From: Streptomyces sp. CB02058
GTDB lineage: Bacteria > Actinomycetota > Actinomycetes > Streptomycetales > Streptomycetaceae
Direction of reading: 5' to 3'
Assembly (NCBI RefSeq): GCF_001905505.1
Contig: NZ_LIPG01000001.1
Coordinates: 1,426,001-1,490,000, forward strand
DNA length: 64,000 nt
This document shows positions 7,950 through 17,453 of the stretch, piece after piece. The translations under genes and the position numbers were made by a program. The first letter of the stretch is position 1, and every line of letters begins with the position of its first letter. Under the pieces are notes generated by a model. That model did no database searches, was not told the DNA's origin, and was given only the letters and a program-made list of their open reading frames with translations.

Positions 7950-8956
7950 CGCACCCCGCCAAGGCGGCCGTCTTCGGGACCGGCTCATGGGGTACGGCCT
8001 TCGGCATGATCCTCGCCGACGCGGGCTGCGAGGTCACCCTCTGGGGACGTCGTGCCGAGGTCGCCGAGGCCGTCAACACGACCCGTACCAACCCGGAGTA
8101 CCTGCCGGGGATCGAGCTCCCCGCCTCGATCCGGGCCACCACCGATGCCGCCGAGGCCCTGCGCGGCGCCGACTTCGCGGTCCTGGTGGTGCCCTCCCAG
8201 ACGCTGCGGGCCAACCTCGCCGACTGGACACCGCACCTGGAGTCCAAGACGGTCCTGGTCTCCCTCATGAAGGGCGTCGAACTCGGCACCGCCAAGCGGA
8301 TGAGCGAGGTCGTCGAGGACGTCACCGGGGTCACCGCCGACCGCATCGCCGTTGTCACGGGACCCAACCTCGCCAAGGAGATCGCCGAACGCCGCCCCGC
8401 CGCGGCCGTCGTCGCCTGCTCGGACGAGACCGTCGCCCAGCGCCTCCAGGCCGCCTGCCACACCTCGTACTTCCGGCCGTACACCAACACCGACGTGGTC
8501 GGCTGCGAGCTCGGCGGCGCCGTGAAGAACGTCATCGGCCTCGCCGTGGGCATCGCCGACGGAATGGGCCTCGGCGACAACGCCAAGGGCTCGCTCATCA
8601 CCCGCGGCCTCGCCGAGACCACCCGCCTGGGACTCGCCATGGGCGCCGACCCGCTCACCTTCTCCGGACTGGCCGGACTCGGCGACCTGGTGGCCACCTG
8701 CTCCTCGCCGCTGTCGCGCAACCACACCTTCGGGACCAACCTGGGACGCGGGATGACGCTCCAGGAGACCGTCGCCGTCACGAGCCAGACCGCCGAGGGC
8801 GTCAAGTCCTGCGAATCGGTGCTCGATCTGGCGCGCAGGTACGGCGTCGACATGCCCATCACCGAGACGGTCGTCGGGATCGTCCACGAGGGCAAGTCGC
8901 CGGTGGTCGCGGTCAAGGAGCTGATGTCGCGCAGCGCCAAGCCCGAGCGGCGCTGA
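7946..8956 (+). CDS. gpsA: Glycerol-3-phosphate dehydrogenase [NAD(P)+]
   Basis: 336 residues. Makes sn-glycerol-3-phosphate, the backbone of phospholipids, from dihydroxyacetone phosphate. The Rossmann motif is FGTGSWGTAFGMILADAG at the N terminus; the catalytic lysine is in ELGGAVKNVIGLAVG; the C-terminal domain has GLAGLGDLVATCSSPLSRN. GTG start overlapping the acyltransferase stop. ddl follows after 34 nt, so transcription may continue. Confidence 0.97.
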   Translation: MTHPAKAAVFGTGSWGTAFGMILADAGCEVTLWGRRAEVAEAVNTTRTNPEYLPGIELPASIRATTDAAEALRGADFAVLVVPSQTLRANLADWTPHLESKTVLVSLMKGVELGTAKRMSEVVEDVTGVTADRIAVVTGPNLAKEIAERRPAAAVVACSDETVAQRLQAACHTSYFRPYTNTDVVGCELGGAVKNVIGLAVGIADGMGLGDNAKGSLITRGLAETTRLGLAMGADPLTFSGLAGLGDLVATCSSPLSRNHTFGTNLGRGMTLQETVAVTSQTAEGVKSCESVLDLARRYGVDMPITETVVGIVHEGKSPVVAVKELMSRSAKPERR

Positions 8957-8990
8957 CTCGAGCCCTACCAGCAGGTACGCTCATCGCGAT

Positions 8991-10187
8991 ATGAGCAGCC
9001 AGAACCTCCCCCAGCGCCCCGAGAGCCCCCAGAGCTCCGAGCAGAGCTCCGCGCAGGGCTCCGAGCAGCGCCGTAAGCCGCGTGTGGCCGTCGTGTTCGG
9101 TGGCCGCAGCTCCGAACACGGCATCTCGGTCGTCACCGCCGGTGCCATCATGAGCGCCATCGACCGGACGAAGTACGACGTCCTGCCGATCGGCATCACC
9201 AGGGACGGGCGGTGGGTCCTCACGTCCGACGACCCGGCCCGCATGGCCATCACGGACCGCCGGGTGCCCGACGTGGAGCAGCTGGCCGAGTCCGCGCGGG
9301 GCGCGGTCGCGCTCTCCGTCGACCCCGGCAACCGCGACGTCGTCGTCGGCGAGCCGGGTGCGGTCCCCACGGTCCTCGGCGAGGTCGACGTCGTCTTCCC
9401 GATGCTCCACGGCCCCTACGGCGAGGACGGCACCCTCCAGGGGCTCCTGGAGCTCTCCGGTGTGCCGTACGTCGGCGCGGGAGTCCTGTCCTCGGCCGTC
9501 GGCCAGGACAAGGAGTACATGAAGCGGGTGTTCATCTCCTTCGGGCTGCCGGTCGGCCCGTACGAGGTCGTCCGCCCCCGGGAGTGGGAGTCGGACCGCC
9601 CCGCCGCCCGCAAGCGCATCATGGAGTTCGCCGCCGAGCACGGCTGGCCGCTCTTCGTGAAGCCCGCCCGCGGCGGCTCCTCCGTGGGCATCACCAAGGT
9701 CGACGACGCCGCCGGGCTCGACGAGGCGATCGAGGAGGCCCGCAGGCACGACCCGAAGTTCCTCGTGGAGTCCCTGCTGCGCGGCCGTGAGATCGAGTGC
9801 GGCGTGCTGGAGTTCGAGGACGGACCGCGCGCCAGCGTGCCCGCCGAGATCCCGCCGGTGACCGCACACGACTTCTACGACTTCGAGGCCAAGTACATCG
9901 ACTCGGCGGCCGGCCTCGTGCCCGCGCCGCTCACCGACGAGGAGACCGCCGAGGTCCAGCGGCTGGCCGTCGACGCCTTCGAGGCCGCCTCCTGCGAGGG
10001 CCTGGTGCGCGCCGACTTCTTCCTCACCGAGGACGGCACGTTCGTCATCAACGAGATCAACACCATGCCGGGCTTCACACCGATCTCGATGTACCCGCGC
10101 ATGTGGCAGGCGAGCGGCGTGGACTACCCGGAGCTGGTGGACCGGCTGATCACGTCCGCGCTGAACCGCCCCACGGGCCTGCGCTGA
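8991..10187 (+). CDS. ddlA: D-alanine--D-alanine ligase
   Basis: 398 residues. Joins two D-alanines for the peptidoglycan pentapeptide. ATP-grasp fold: FGGRSSEHGISVVTAG at the N terminus, MLHGPYGEDGTLQGLLE, PLFVKPARGGSSVGI for ATP binding, and the metal site in FVINEINTMPGFT. A hydrophilic, serine- and glutamine-rich extension of about 20 residues precedes the fold. The active-site segment looks like a D-Ala-D-Ala enzyme and there are no vanHAX neighbours, so I do not suggest a D-lactate ligase. Confidence 0.95.
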   Translation: MSSQNLPQRPESPQSSEQSSAQGSEQRRKPRVAVVFGGRSSEHGISVVTAGAIMSAIDRTKYDVLPIGITRDGRWVLTSDDPARMAITDRRVPDVEQLAESARGAVALSVDPGNRDVVVGEPGAVPTVLGEVDVVFPMLHGPYGEDGTLQGLLELSGVPYVGAGVLSSAVGQDKEYMKRVFISFGLPVGPYEVVRPREWESDRPAARKRIMEFAAEHGWPLFVKPARGGSSVGITKVDDAAGLDEAIEEARRHDPKFLVESLLRGREIECGVLEFEDGPRASVPAEIPPVTAHDFYDFEAKYIDSAAGLVPAPLTDEETAEVQRLAVDAFEAASCEGLVRADFFLTEDGTFVINEINTMPGFTPISMYPRMWQASGVDYPELVDRLITSALNRPTGLR

Positions 10188-10203
10188 CCGAGGGCCTCCC
10201 GGG

Positions 10204-10224
10204 CCGGACGGTCGTCCCGTCCGG
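10204..10224. terminator. Hairpin between convergent ddlA and DUF3515 genes
   Basis: Eight pairs (CCGGACGG with CCGTCCGG) around a 5-nt loop, between ddlA (ends 10187) and the opposing gene (ends 10233). No U-tract. Confidence 0.5.
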
Positions 10225-10232
10225 GGCGGCTG

Positions 10233-10718
10233 TCAGAGGCTCTCGGGGACGGTCTTCTTCACGGCTACTGCGAACGCCGACAGAGGGGTGATGTCATGGG
10301 CGTACTCCGTCCCGAGCGTCACCTCGACATACGCCTTGCGGTAGGTCGTCGTGAACCGCGGACCGGCGTCATCGCGCTGCTCCAGCAGCCAGTTGACGCC
10401 GTCCGCGTCCACACCCTTGGCCTGGGAATCGTCCATCTTCGCGGGCCGGGGGACTCCGCAGCGCAGTACGATCGCCCCGTCCCCCCAGCCGGCGGTCAGG
10501 TCCGAGTCCGGTGAGGGATCACTCCGTTCCAGACCCGCTACCTTCTCCGGCAGCTCCTCGTGCAGTGCCTCGCAGTATCCGGCGGCCTCCGACGACGGCG
10601 TGGGAACCGCCACCGAGGGCTGTGAGCCGGTGGAACAGCCCGCCGCTGCCAGGACGAACAGGGCGGCGGACGGGGCGAGGACACGGGACCTGGGGGACCG
10701 GCGGCGGATGTGAGTCAC
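10233..10718 (-). CDS. DUF3515 lipoprotein
   Basis: 161 residues. The N terminus is basic, then hydrophobic, and ends in a lipobox (VLAAAGC), so it is probably a lipid-anchored surface protein. The mature part holds CEALHEELPEKVAGLER and WGDGAIVLRCGVPRP, the core of the actinobacterial DUF3515 family of unknown function. The two mature cysteines besides the lipid-bearing one may form a disulfide. GTG start at 10718. Its usual neighbours are ddl and thiL, as here. Confidence 0.82.
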   Translation of the reverse strand: MTHIRRRSPRSRVLAPSAALFVLAAAGCSTGSQPSVAVPTPSSEAAGYCEALHEELPEKVAGLERSDPSPDSDLTAGWGDGAIVLRCGVPRPAKMDDSQAKGVDADGVNWLLEQRDDAGPRFTTTYRKAYVEVTLGTEYAHDITPLSAFAVAVKKTVPESL

Positions 10719-10738
10719 CGGACCAGCGTAGACAGGGG

Positions 10739-10972
10739 TCAGAGGTGGACGACCGGGCAGGTCAGCGTACGTGTGATGCCGTCCACCTGCTGGACCTTGG
10801 CGACCACCATGCGGCCGAGCGCGTCCACCGTGTCGGCCTGTGCGCGCACGATCACGTCGTAGGGCCCTGTGACGTCCTCTGCCTGGATCACTCCCGGGAG
10901 CTTGGCGATGGTCTCGGCGACGGTCGACGCCTTGCCCACCTCGGTCTGGATAAGGATGTACGCCTGTACCAC
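10739..10972 (-). CDS. Single-domain Lrp/AsnC ligand-binding protein
   Basis: 77 residues forming only the RAM (ligand-binding, oligomerising) domain of Lrp/AsnC regulators: VQAYILIQTEVGKA, then GVIQAEDVTGPYDVIVRA. The DNA-binding helix-turn-helix is absent. The GTG at 10972 has GGAGG 6 nt ahead, so the short form is the real product; upstream in-frame sequence lacks coding bias. Stand-alone RAM proteins are known in actinobacteria and are thought to bind amino acids or partner with full-length Lrp proteins; the role here is not known. Confidence 0.82.
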   Translation of the reverse strand: MVQAYILIQTEVGKASTVAETIAKLPGVIQAEDVTGPYDVIVRAQADTVDALGRMVVAKVQQVDGITRTLTCPVVHL

Positions 10973-11291
10973 GGAACCTCCAGGGCGGCCACGAGGATCA
11001 TGTGGGGGAAAGGGACGCCACGTTATCGCGTTGCCGCGCGCCGCGGGGAGACCTACGGCCGGTTGACGCCCACAGCGTGGCGCTCGCACCACAGAAGTTG
11101 ACGTATCTCTTGACGGTACCGACAGCAGTTGGGGCTCGCGACCGCAAGCCCACCGAGGCGGAAGGGGGACGGTGATGCCTGTACGCAACGGGGCCGCGGC
11201 CCTTCGTGGGCACGTCGTCCACGGTCCGGACCGCCGGCCGTTGAAGCAGCCCGGACAGGTGTCCGGTGCGATAGATGAGAGGTGACACTCG
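10973..11291. other. Intergenic region between the AsnC-like gene and thiL
   Basis: 319 nt with no convincing gene. It must hold divergent promoters. Two TTGACG hexamers (11098 and 11111) are possible -35 elements but neither has a clear -10 partner at 16-18 nt. I see no THI-box-like element. Confidence 0.5.
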
Positions 11292-12263
11292 GTGAAGGGA
11301 ACCGTGGGCGAGTTGGGGGAGTTCGGGCTCATCAGAGAGCTCACGTCCCGGCTCACCACCACTCCGGCGGTACGACTGGGACCCGGCGACGACGCCGCGG
11401 TCGTGGCCGCTCCCGACCGCAGGGTCGTGGCCAGTACGGACATCCTGCTGGAAGGGCGGCACTTCCGCCGCGACTGGTCGACCGCGTACGACGTCGGCCG
11501 CAAGGCCGCCGCGCAGAACCTCGCCGACATCGCGGCCATGGGCGCCGTGCCCACGGCGCTGCTGCTCGGCCTCGTCGTACCGGCCGACCTCCCGGTCACC
11601 TGGGCCGCCGAGCTGATGGACGGGCTGCGCGACGAGTGCCAGGTCGCCGGTGCCGCCGTGGTCGGCGGTGACGTCGTCGGCGGCGACACCATCACCGTCG
11701 CGATCACCGCGCTGGGTGACCTGCGCAACCACGAACCCGTCACCCGGGCCGGCGCCCGGCCCGGCGACGTCGTGGCCGTCACCGGCTGGCTCGGCTGGTC
11801 CGCCGCCGGATTCGCCGTGCTCTCGCGCGGGTTCCGCTCACCCCGCGCCTTCGTCGAGGCCCACCGGCGCCCCGAACCGCCCTACCACGCGGGCCCCGCG
11901 GCCGCGGGGCTCGGCGCCACGGCCATGACCGACGTCAGCGACGGACTCGTCGCCGACCTCGGGCACATCGCCGAGGCCAGCAAGGTCCGCATCGACCTGA
12001 GGTCCGGGCTCATCGACATCCCCTCGCAGATGTCCGACATCGGGCAGGCCGTCGGGGTCGACCCGCTGCAGTGGGTGCTCACCGGGGGAGAGGACCACGC
12101 GATCGTGGCGACGTTCCCGTCCGACGTGAAGCTCCCCGCCCGCTGGAAGGTGATCGGCGAGGTCCTCAACCCCTCGGCGCTGCCCCAGGTCACCGTGGAC
12201 GGTGCCCCCTGGACCAGCAAGGGCGGCTGGGACCACTTCGGCTCCATCGAGGACGCCCAGTAG
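11292..12263 (+). CDS. thiL: Thiamine-monophosphate kinase
   Basis: 323 residues. Converts thiamine phosphate to thiamine pyrophosphate. The PurM-like ATPase fold is shown by GPGDDAAVVAAP near the N terminus, STDILLEGRHFRRDW, NLADIAAMGA, VGGDVVGGDT, and MTDVSDGLVADLGHIA. The GTG at 11292 was chosen because it lies just ahead of the conserved GELGEFGLI segment. Convergent with rpmB, with a shared terminator between. Confidence 0.95.
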   Translation: MKGTVGELGEFGLIRELTSRLTTTPAVRLGPGDDAAVVAAPDRRVVASTDILLEGRHFRRDWSTAYDVGRKAAAQNLADIAAMGAVPTALLLGLVVPADLPVTWAAELMDGLRDECQVAGAAVVGGDVVGGDTITVAITALGDLRNHEPVTRAGARPGDVVAVTGWLGWSAAGFAVLSRGFRSPRAFVEAHRRPEPPYHAGPAAAGLGATAMTDVSDGLVADLGHIAEASKVRIDLRSGLIDIPSQMSDIGQAVGVDPLQWVLTGGEDHAIVATFPSDVKLPARWKVIGEVLNPSALPQVTVDGAPWTSKGGWDHFGSIEDAQ

Positions 12264-12343
12264 GCCACGGGTCCGCTTCCCGCCGCCGCCCGGAACCGGT
12301 CCGGCGGCGGGAAGCGGCCCGCGCCCCCCGGCCGGGCACAGCA

Positions 12344-12377
12344 AAAAGCCGGTCCACCGAGGTGGACCGGCTTTTTG
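12344..12377. terminator. Bidirectional terminator between thiL and rpmB
   Basis: AAAAAGCCGGTCCACC pairs perfectly with its complement ending in GCTTTTT (12344-12359 with 12362-12377). The A-run and T-run on opposite sides give a U-tract in both directions, a textbook bidirectional terminator. Confidence 0.88.
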
Positions 12378-12409
12378 GGCAACCGGAAGGCTGCGCTACG
12401 ACGGGGACG

Positions 12410-12595
12410 TCAGCGCGCGACCTTGCCGGCCTTGATGCACGAGGTGCAGACGTTGAGCCGCTTCGGCGTCCGACCGACCACGGCACGCACGCGCTGGATG
12501 TTGGGATTCCAGCGACGGGACGTACGGCGGTGCGAGTGCGAAATGTTGTTGCCGAAGCTCGGCCCCTTGCCGCAAACGTCGCAGTTGGCAGCCAC
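12410..12595 (-). CDS. rpmB: 50S ribosomal protein L28, zinc-binding form
   Basis: 61 residues. The two CxxC pairs, CDVC near the N terminus and CTSC near the C terminus, mark the C+ form that holds zinc. The core [16 protein letters not shown] is diagnostic for L28. Streptomyces carry several L28 paralogues, and the cysteine-free ones are induced under zinc starvation through Zur; this is the zinc-replete copy. Divergent from the DhaL gene, with 256 nt between. Confidence 0.96.
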   Translation of the reverse strand: MAANCDVCGKGPSFGNNISHSHRRTSRRWNPNIQRVRAVVGRTPKRLNVCTSCIKAGKVAR

Positions 12596-12851
12596 GGGTC
12601 ACTCCAAAGACTTCAGATGCACTTACAGTGAATTCCGGCGCGCCGGAATCATTTTACTGAAGTGGCGGTACCGGAGGAATGGCCCGACTCTCGTCGGGCA
12701 ACCGAAGCAGCATACAACGGCTGCCCCGGGGATACGAAACTACCACGGCTCGCGGGGCCCTCCGTCCCGCACCTCTGCCCGCCCGGCCCGGGCACGAGGG
12801 CTACTCTGCGGTGCAGCCAGCCCCCCACGGCCGTCCCAAGGAGGACCAACG

Positions 12852-14474
12852 GTGCCGCAGTCCCCCGACGTTCTCGACGCCGTCGCGGTGCGCACCTGGT
12901 GCTCACTGGCCCTGGAGGCCCTGGGCCGCGAGCGGGCGGCCATCGACGCCATCAACGTCTACCCGGTCGCCGACGGGGACACCGGCACCAACCTCTATCT
13001 GACCGTCGAGTCCGCCGCCGCGGCCGTCGAGGCGGTCTTCGCCGCCCACGAGACCGGCTCCACCGTCCCCGGCCCGGCCGACGCCGTGCGCGCCATGGCG
13101 CACGGGGCGCTGATCGGCGCCCGGGGGAACTCCGGCACCATCCTGGCCCAGCTGCTGCGCGGCATGGCGGGCGTACTGGCCGAGTCGGGTGACGCGAGTC
13201 ACCTGCGTACGGCGCTGACGGAGGCCGCCGCCGCGGCCCGGCTGGCCGTCGCCCACCCCGTCGAGGGCACCGTGCTGACCGTCGCCACCGCCGCGGCGGA
13301 GGCGGCCGGGTCCGCCCCGGACGGCGCCCGCCTCCGGGACGTGCTCGACGCGGCGTACGAGGGCGCGCGCACGGCCCTCGCCGCCACCCCCGGCCAGCTC
13401 GCCGTCCTCGGGCGGGCCGGAGTAGTGGACGCGGGCGGGCAGGGCCTGGTCACCGTGCTCGGGGCGCTGCTCGAAGCGGCCGGGGGGCGGCCCCGGGAAC
13501 GCGCCGTCCCGGCCGCCCCGGACGTCCTGCCCCTGACCGGCGACTGCGCGGAGGCGGACCCCGAGGGCGGGCCCGCCTTCGAGGTGATCTACCTCCTGGA
13601 GGCCCCGGACGAGGCGGTCGCCCGGCTGCGGAGCCGCCTCGACGCCCTCGGGGACTCCCTCGTCGTGGTCGGCGGCGACGGCCTGTGGAACGTCCACGTC
13701 CACGTCGACGACGCCGGGGCCGCCGTCGAGGCGGGGGTCGAGGCCGGCCGGCCCTACCGCATCCGGATCACCCACTTCGCCGCCGACCGCGTCCGGGCCG
13801 GCAAGGACCCCGTCCAGCGCGCGGTCGTCGCGGTCGTCCCCGGCGACGGGCTCTCCGAGCTCTGCACCGAGGCGGGGGCCACCACCGTGCTGGCGCGCCC
13901 CGGCGAACCCCCCGCCAGCGGCGAGCTGGTCGACGCGATCCGCCGGGCCCACGCCCGCGAGGTGGTCCTGCTGCCCAACGACGCCCAGCTGCGCCACACC
14001 GCGGCCGCCGCCGCCGAACAGGCCAGGGCCGAGGGCGTCCGTGTCGCCCTGGTTCCCACCCGCGCCGCCGTGCAGGGCATCGCCGCCCTCGCCGTCCACG
14101 AACCGGGCCGCAGCTTCGACGAGGACGTCGTCGCGATGACCGCGGCGGCCGGCGCCACCCGCTACGCCGAACTCGCCGTCGCCGAACGCCAGTCGTGGAC
14201 CATGGCGGGCATCTGCCAGGCCGGCGACATCCTCGGCCTGATCGACGGGGACGTCGCCGTCATCGGGGCGGACGTCCCCGGTACGGCCCGCACGGTCCTG
14301 GACAGGATGCTGTCGGCGGGCGGCGAACTCGTCACCCTGGTCCTCGGCCAGGACGTGCCCGACGCGCTCGCCGACGAACTCGGCGAACACGTCCGCGAGG
14401 GCTACCTCGCCGTCGACACCGTCGTCTACCGGGGCGGCCGTCAGGCGGCGCCCCTGCTCATCGGCGTCGAGTGA
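12852..14474 (+). CDS. DhaL/FakA-like kinase-domain protein (YloV family)
   Basis: 540 residues. The N-terminal DhaL/DAK2 domain carries the nucleotide and metal loop NVYPVADGDTGTN near residue 37 and GARGNSGTILAQLLRG; the C-terminal half is the YloV/FakA region (VVAVVPGDGLSELCTEAG, then LPNDAQL). In Firmicutes FakA is the ATP-binding part of fatty-acid kinase with FakB (DegV) partners; in actinobacteria the role is less clear. GTG at 12852, 7 nt after AAGGAGG. The next gene is recG, the same neighbour pair seen in many Gram-positives. Confidence 0.85.
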   Translation: MPQSPDVLDAVAVRTWCSLALEALGRERAAIDAINVYPVADGDTGTNLYLTVESAAAAVEAVFAAHETGSTVPGPADAVRAMAHGALIGARGNSGTILAQLLRGMAGVLAESGDASHLRTALTEAAAAARLAVAHPVEGTVLTVATAAAEAAGSAPDGARLRDVLDAAYEGARTALAATPGQLAVLGRAGVVDAGGQGLVTVLGALLEAAGGRPRERAVPAAPDVLPLTGDCAEADPEGGPAFEVIYLLEAPDEAVARLRSRLDALGDSLVVVGGDGLWNVHVHVDDAGAAVEAGVEAGRPYRIRITHFAADRVRAGKDPVQRAVVAVVPGDGLSELCTEAGATTVLARPGEPPASGELVDAIRRAHAREVVLLPNDAQLRHTAAAAAEQARAEGVRVALVPTRAAVQGIAALAVHEPGRSFDEDVVAMTAAAGATRYAELAVAERQSWTMAGICQAGDILGLIDGDVAVIGADVPGTARTVLDRMLSAGGELVTLVLGQDVPDALADELGEHVREGYLAVDTVVYRGGRQAAPLLIGVE

Positions 14475-14525
14475 CACCCCGCGCGACACGGCGCCCGGCG
14501 ACATCTGTCAGTGCCGTGGTGTGCA

Positions 14526-16754
14526 ATGGACCGCGTGTCCGCTTTCGATGAACCCCTCAAGAAGCTGCTCGGCGGAGCCACCGCGAAGGTGATGGCCGAA
14601 CACCTCGACCTGCACACGGTCGGTGATCTGCTGCACCACTACCCGCGGCGCTACGAGGAGCGCGGCCGTCTCACGGCGCTCACCGAGCTCCCGCTCGACG
14701 AGCACGTGACGGTCGTCGCACAGGTCGCCGACGCGCGGATCATGATGTTCAACAACGGCCGGGGCAAGCGGCTTGAGGTCACCCTCACCGACGGCAGCGG
14801 CAGGCTCCAGCTGGTCTTCTTCGGGCACGGTGTCCACAAGCCCCACAAGGACCTGCTCCCCGGCCGGCGGGCCATGTTCGCGGGCAAGGTCTCCGTCTTC
14901 AACCGGAAGATGCAGCTCGCCCACCCCACGTACCAGCTCCTCGACGCGCAGGACATGGACGGGGAGGCCGGGATGACGGAGGCGGTCGACGCCTTCGCCG
15001 GCCAGCTGCTGCCGATCTACCCCGCCTGCAAGCAGCTCGACTCCTGGCGCATCGCCAAGGCCGTGGACACCGTCCTGCCCAGCGCGCAGGACGCGGTGGA
15101 CCCGCTGCCCCCCTCGCTCCGCGACGGCCGCGGATTTATCCCGCTGCCCGAGGCACTGCTGCGCATCCACCGCCCGCAGACCAAGGCGGACATCGCCGCC
15201 GCGCGCGACCGGCTGCGCTGGGACGAGGCGTTCGTCCTCCAGGTCGCGCTCGCCCGCCGCCGCCTCGCCGACACCCAACTCCCCGCGGTGGCCCGCGCGT
15301 CCGTCCCCGACGGGGTCCTCGACGCCTTCGACGCAACCCTCCCCTTCACCCTCACCGACGGCCAGCAGAAGGTCACCGCCGAGATCTTCGGCGACCTGGC
15401 GACGGAACACCCCATGCACCGGCTGCTCCAGGGCGAGGTCGGTTCGGGCAAGACCCTGGTCGCGCTGCGGGCCATGCTCCGCGTCGTCGACGCGGGAGGC
15501 CAGGCGGCGATGCTGGCGCCCACCGAGGTGCTGGCCCAGCAGCACCACAGGTCCATCACCGAGATGATGGGCGAGCTCGCCGAAGGCGGGATGCTGGGCG
15601 GCTCGGACAAGGGGACGAAAGTCGTGCTGCTCACCGGCTCCATGGGCACCGCGGCCCGTCGGCAGGCGCTCCTGGACCTGGTCACGGGCGAGGCCGGGAT
15701 CGTCATCGGCACCCACGCCCTCATCGAGGACAAGGTGAAGTTCCACGACCTCGGCCTCGTCGTCGTCGACGAACAGCACCGCTTCGGCGTGGAACAGCGC
15801 GACGCGCTGCGCTCCAAGGGCAAGCAGCCCCCGCACCTCCTCGTCATGACGGCGACGCCCATCCCGCGCACGGTCGCGATGACGGTCTTCGGCGACCTGG
15901 AGACCTCCGTGCTCGACCAGCTCCCGGCCGGCCGCTCGCCGATCGCCAGCCATGTCGTCCCCGCCAAGGACAAGCCCCACTTCCTCAGCCGCGCCTGGGA
16001 ACGCGTCCGCGAGGAGGTGGAGAACGGCCACCAGGCGTACGTCGTCTGCCCCCGCATCGGCGACGACGCCGACGAGGCCGGCGAGAAGAAGGGGAAGGCG
16101 GGCAAGAAGCAGCCCGCCCCCGAGGACGACGCCGAGAAGCGTCCGCCGCTCGCCGTCCTGGACATCGCCGGACAGCTCGCCAAGGGCCCGCTCACCGGGC
16201 TGAGCGTCGAGGTGCTCCACGGCAGGATGGCGCCGGACGACAAGGACGACGTCATGCGCCGGTTCGCCACGGGCCAGGTGGACGTCCTGGTCGCCACCAC
16301 CGTCATCGAGGTCGGGGTGAACGTCCCGAACGCCACCGCCATGGTGATCATGGACGCGGACCGCTTCGGGGTGTCCCAGCTGCACCAGCTCAGGGGCCGC
16401 GTCGGCCGTGGCAGCGCCCCCGGCCTCTGTCTGCTGGTCAGCGAGGCCCACGAGGCGAGCCCGGCCCGGGCCAGGCTCTCCGCGGTGGCCGCCACGCTCG
16501 ACGGCTTCGAGCTCTCCCGCATCGACCTCGAACAGCGGCGCGAGGGCGATGTCCTCGGCCAGGCCCAGTCCGGAGTCCGCTCCTCCCTGCGGGTGCTCAG
16601 CGTGATCGACGACGAGGAGGTCATCGCGGCGGCCCGCGAGGAGGCCGTCCGCGTCGTCACCGACGACCCCGCCCTGGAGCGGCTTCCGGAGCTGCGCATC
16701 GCGCTGGACGCCCTCCTGGACAAGGACCGGGAGGAATACCTCGACAAGGGCTGA
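14526..16754 (+). CDS. recG: ATP-dependent DNA helicase RecG
   Basis: About 742 residues. Remodels stalled replication forks and branch-migrates Holliday junctions. The N-terminal wedge/OB domain (LHHYPRRYEERGRL) precedes superfamily 2 motifs: Walker A GEVGSGKT near residue 300, motif Ia LAPTEVLAQQH, DEQHRFG near 414, MTATPIPRT, and motif VI QLRGRVGRG. A charged lysine/glutamate-rich insert lies between the two motor lobes (about 16055-16145). Start is uncertain: ATG 14526, GTG 14535 and an upstream start at 14511 all lack a strong ribosome site. Confidence 0.95.
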   Translation: MDRVSAFDEPLKKLLGGATAKVMAEHLDLHTVGDLLHHYPRRYEERGRLTALTELPLDEHVTVVAQVADARIMMFNNGRGKRLEVTLTDGSGRLQLVFFGHGVHKPHKDLLPGRRAMFAGKVSVFNRKMQLAHPTYQLLDAQDMDGEAGMTEAVDAFAGQLLPIYPACKQLDSWRIAKAVDTVLPSAQDAVDPLPPSLRDGRGFIPLPEALLRIHRPQTKADIAAARDRLRWDEAFVLQVALARRRLADTQLPAVARASVPDGVLDAFDATLPFTLTDGQQKVTAEIFGDLATEHPMHRLLQGEVGSGKTLVALRAMLRVVDAGGQAAMLAPTEVLAQQHHRSITEMMGELAEGGMLGGSDKGTKVVLLTGSMGTAARRQALLDLVTGEAGIVIGTHALIEDKVKFHDLGLVVVDEQHRFGVEQRDALRSKGKQPPHLLVMTATPIPRTVAMTVFGDLETSVLDQLPAGRSPIASHVVPAKDKPHFLSRAWERVREEVENGHQAYVVCPRIGDDADEAGEKKGKAGKKQPAPEDDAEKRPPLAVLDIAGQLAKGPLTGLSVEVLHGRMAPDDKDDVMRRFATGQVDVLVATTVIEVGVNVPNATAMVIMDADRFGVSQLHQLRGRVGRGSAPGLCLLVSEAHEASPARARLSAVAATLDGFELSRIDLEQRREGDVLGQAQSGVRSSLRVLSVIDDEEVIAAAREEAVRVVTDDPALERLPELRIALDALLDKDREEYLDKG

Positions 16755-16842
16755 CCGGGCGGATCCGCGAGGACGCCATATCGTGGGAACACGGCACGCG
16801 TCCCGTCCTGTGTGCCGCCCACGACCCGAGGACCAGACACCC

Positions 16843-17427
16843 ATGACCCGCGTGATCGCCGGCTCGGCCGGCGGACGCCGCCTGGCCGTCCCGCCCGGCA
16901 CCGGCACCCGCCCCACCTCCGACCGTGCGCGCGAGGGCCTGTTCTCCACCTGGCAGGCGCTGCTGGGGACGCTCGACGGCATCCGTATCGCCGATCTGTA
17001 CGCCGGATCCGGTGCCGTGGGCCTGGAGGCGCTGTCCCGGGGGGCGGCGCACGCGCTGCTCGTCGAGGCCGACGCCAGGGCCGCCCGCACCGTCCGCGAC
17101 AACATCCGCACCCTCGGACTGCCCGGCGCCGAGTTCCGTACCGGCAAAGCCGAACAGATCGTGACGGGACCGGCACCCACCGACCCGTACGACGTGGTCT
17201 TCCTCGACCCTCCGTACGCCGTCACGGACGACGATCTTGGGGAGATACTGCTCACACTCCGTGCCCAGGGGTGGCTCACGGACGGCGCTCTCGTCACCGT
17301 GGAACGGAGCACCAGAGGCGGGGAATTCAACTGGCCCGAAGGATTCGAGCCACTGCGGGCCCGTCGCTACGGCGAGGCCACGTTTTGGTACGGTCGCGCC
17401 GCCTCTACGTGCGAAGACGCACGATGA
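16843..17427 (+). CDS. rsmD: 16S rRNA (guanine(966)-N(2))-methyltransferase
   Basis: 194 residues. The SAM-binding motif is [19 protein letters not shown]; the catalytic DPPY motif lies in [10 protein letters not shown]. The N-terminal [17 protein letters not shown] and [13 protein letters not shown] are typical of RsmD, which methylates G966 of 16S rRNA. ATG at 16843. The stop overlaps a possible coaD ATG by 4 nt (ATGA), so the two genes are one unit, as in many actinobacteria. Confidence 0.94.
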   Translation: MTRVIAGSAGGRRLAVPPGTGTRPTSDRAREGLFSTWQALLGTLDGIRIADLYAGSGAVGLEALSRGAAHALLVEADARAARTVRDNIRTLGLPGAEFRTGKAEQIVTGPAPTDPYDVVFLDPPYAVTDDDLGEILLTLRAQGWLTDGALVTVERSTRGGEFNWPEGFEPLRARRYGEATFWYGRAASTCEDAR

Positions 17428-17453
17428 CCGCACCGGAGAGCGAGGGAACCACG

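Noticed and set aside
8991..10187. ddlA as a vancomycin-resistance D-Ala-D-Lac ligase
   Set aside because: No vanH or vanX neighbours and the gene sits in a conserved housekeeping order.
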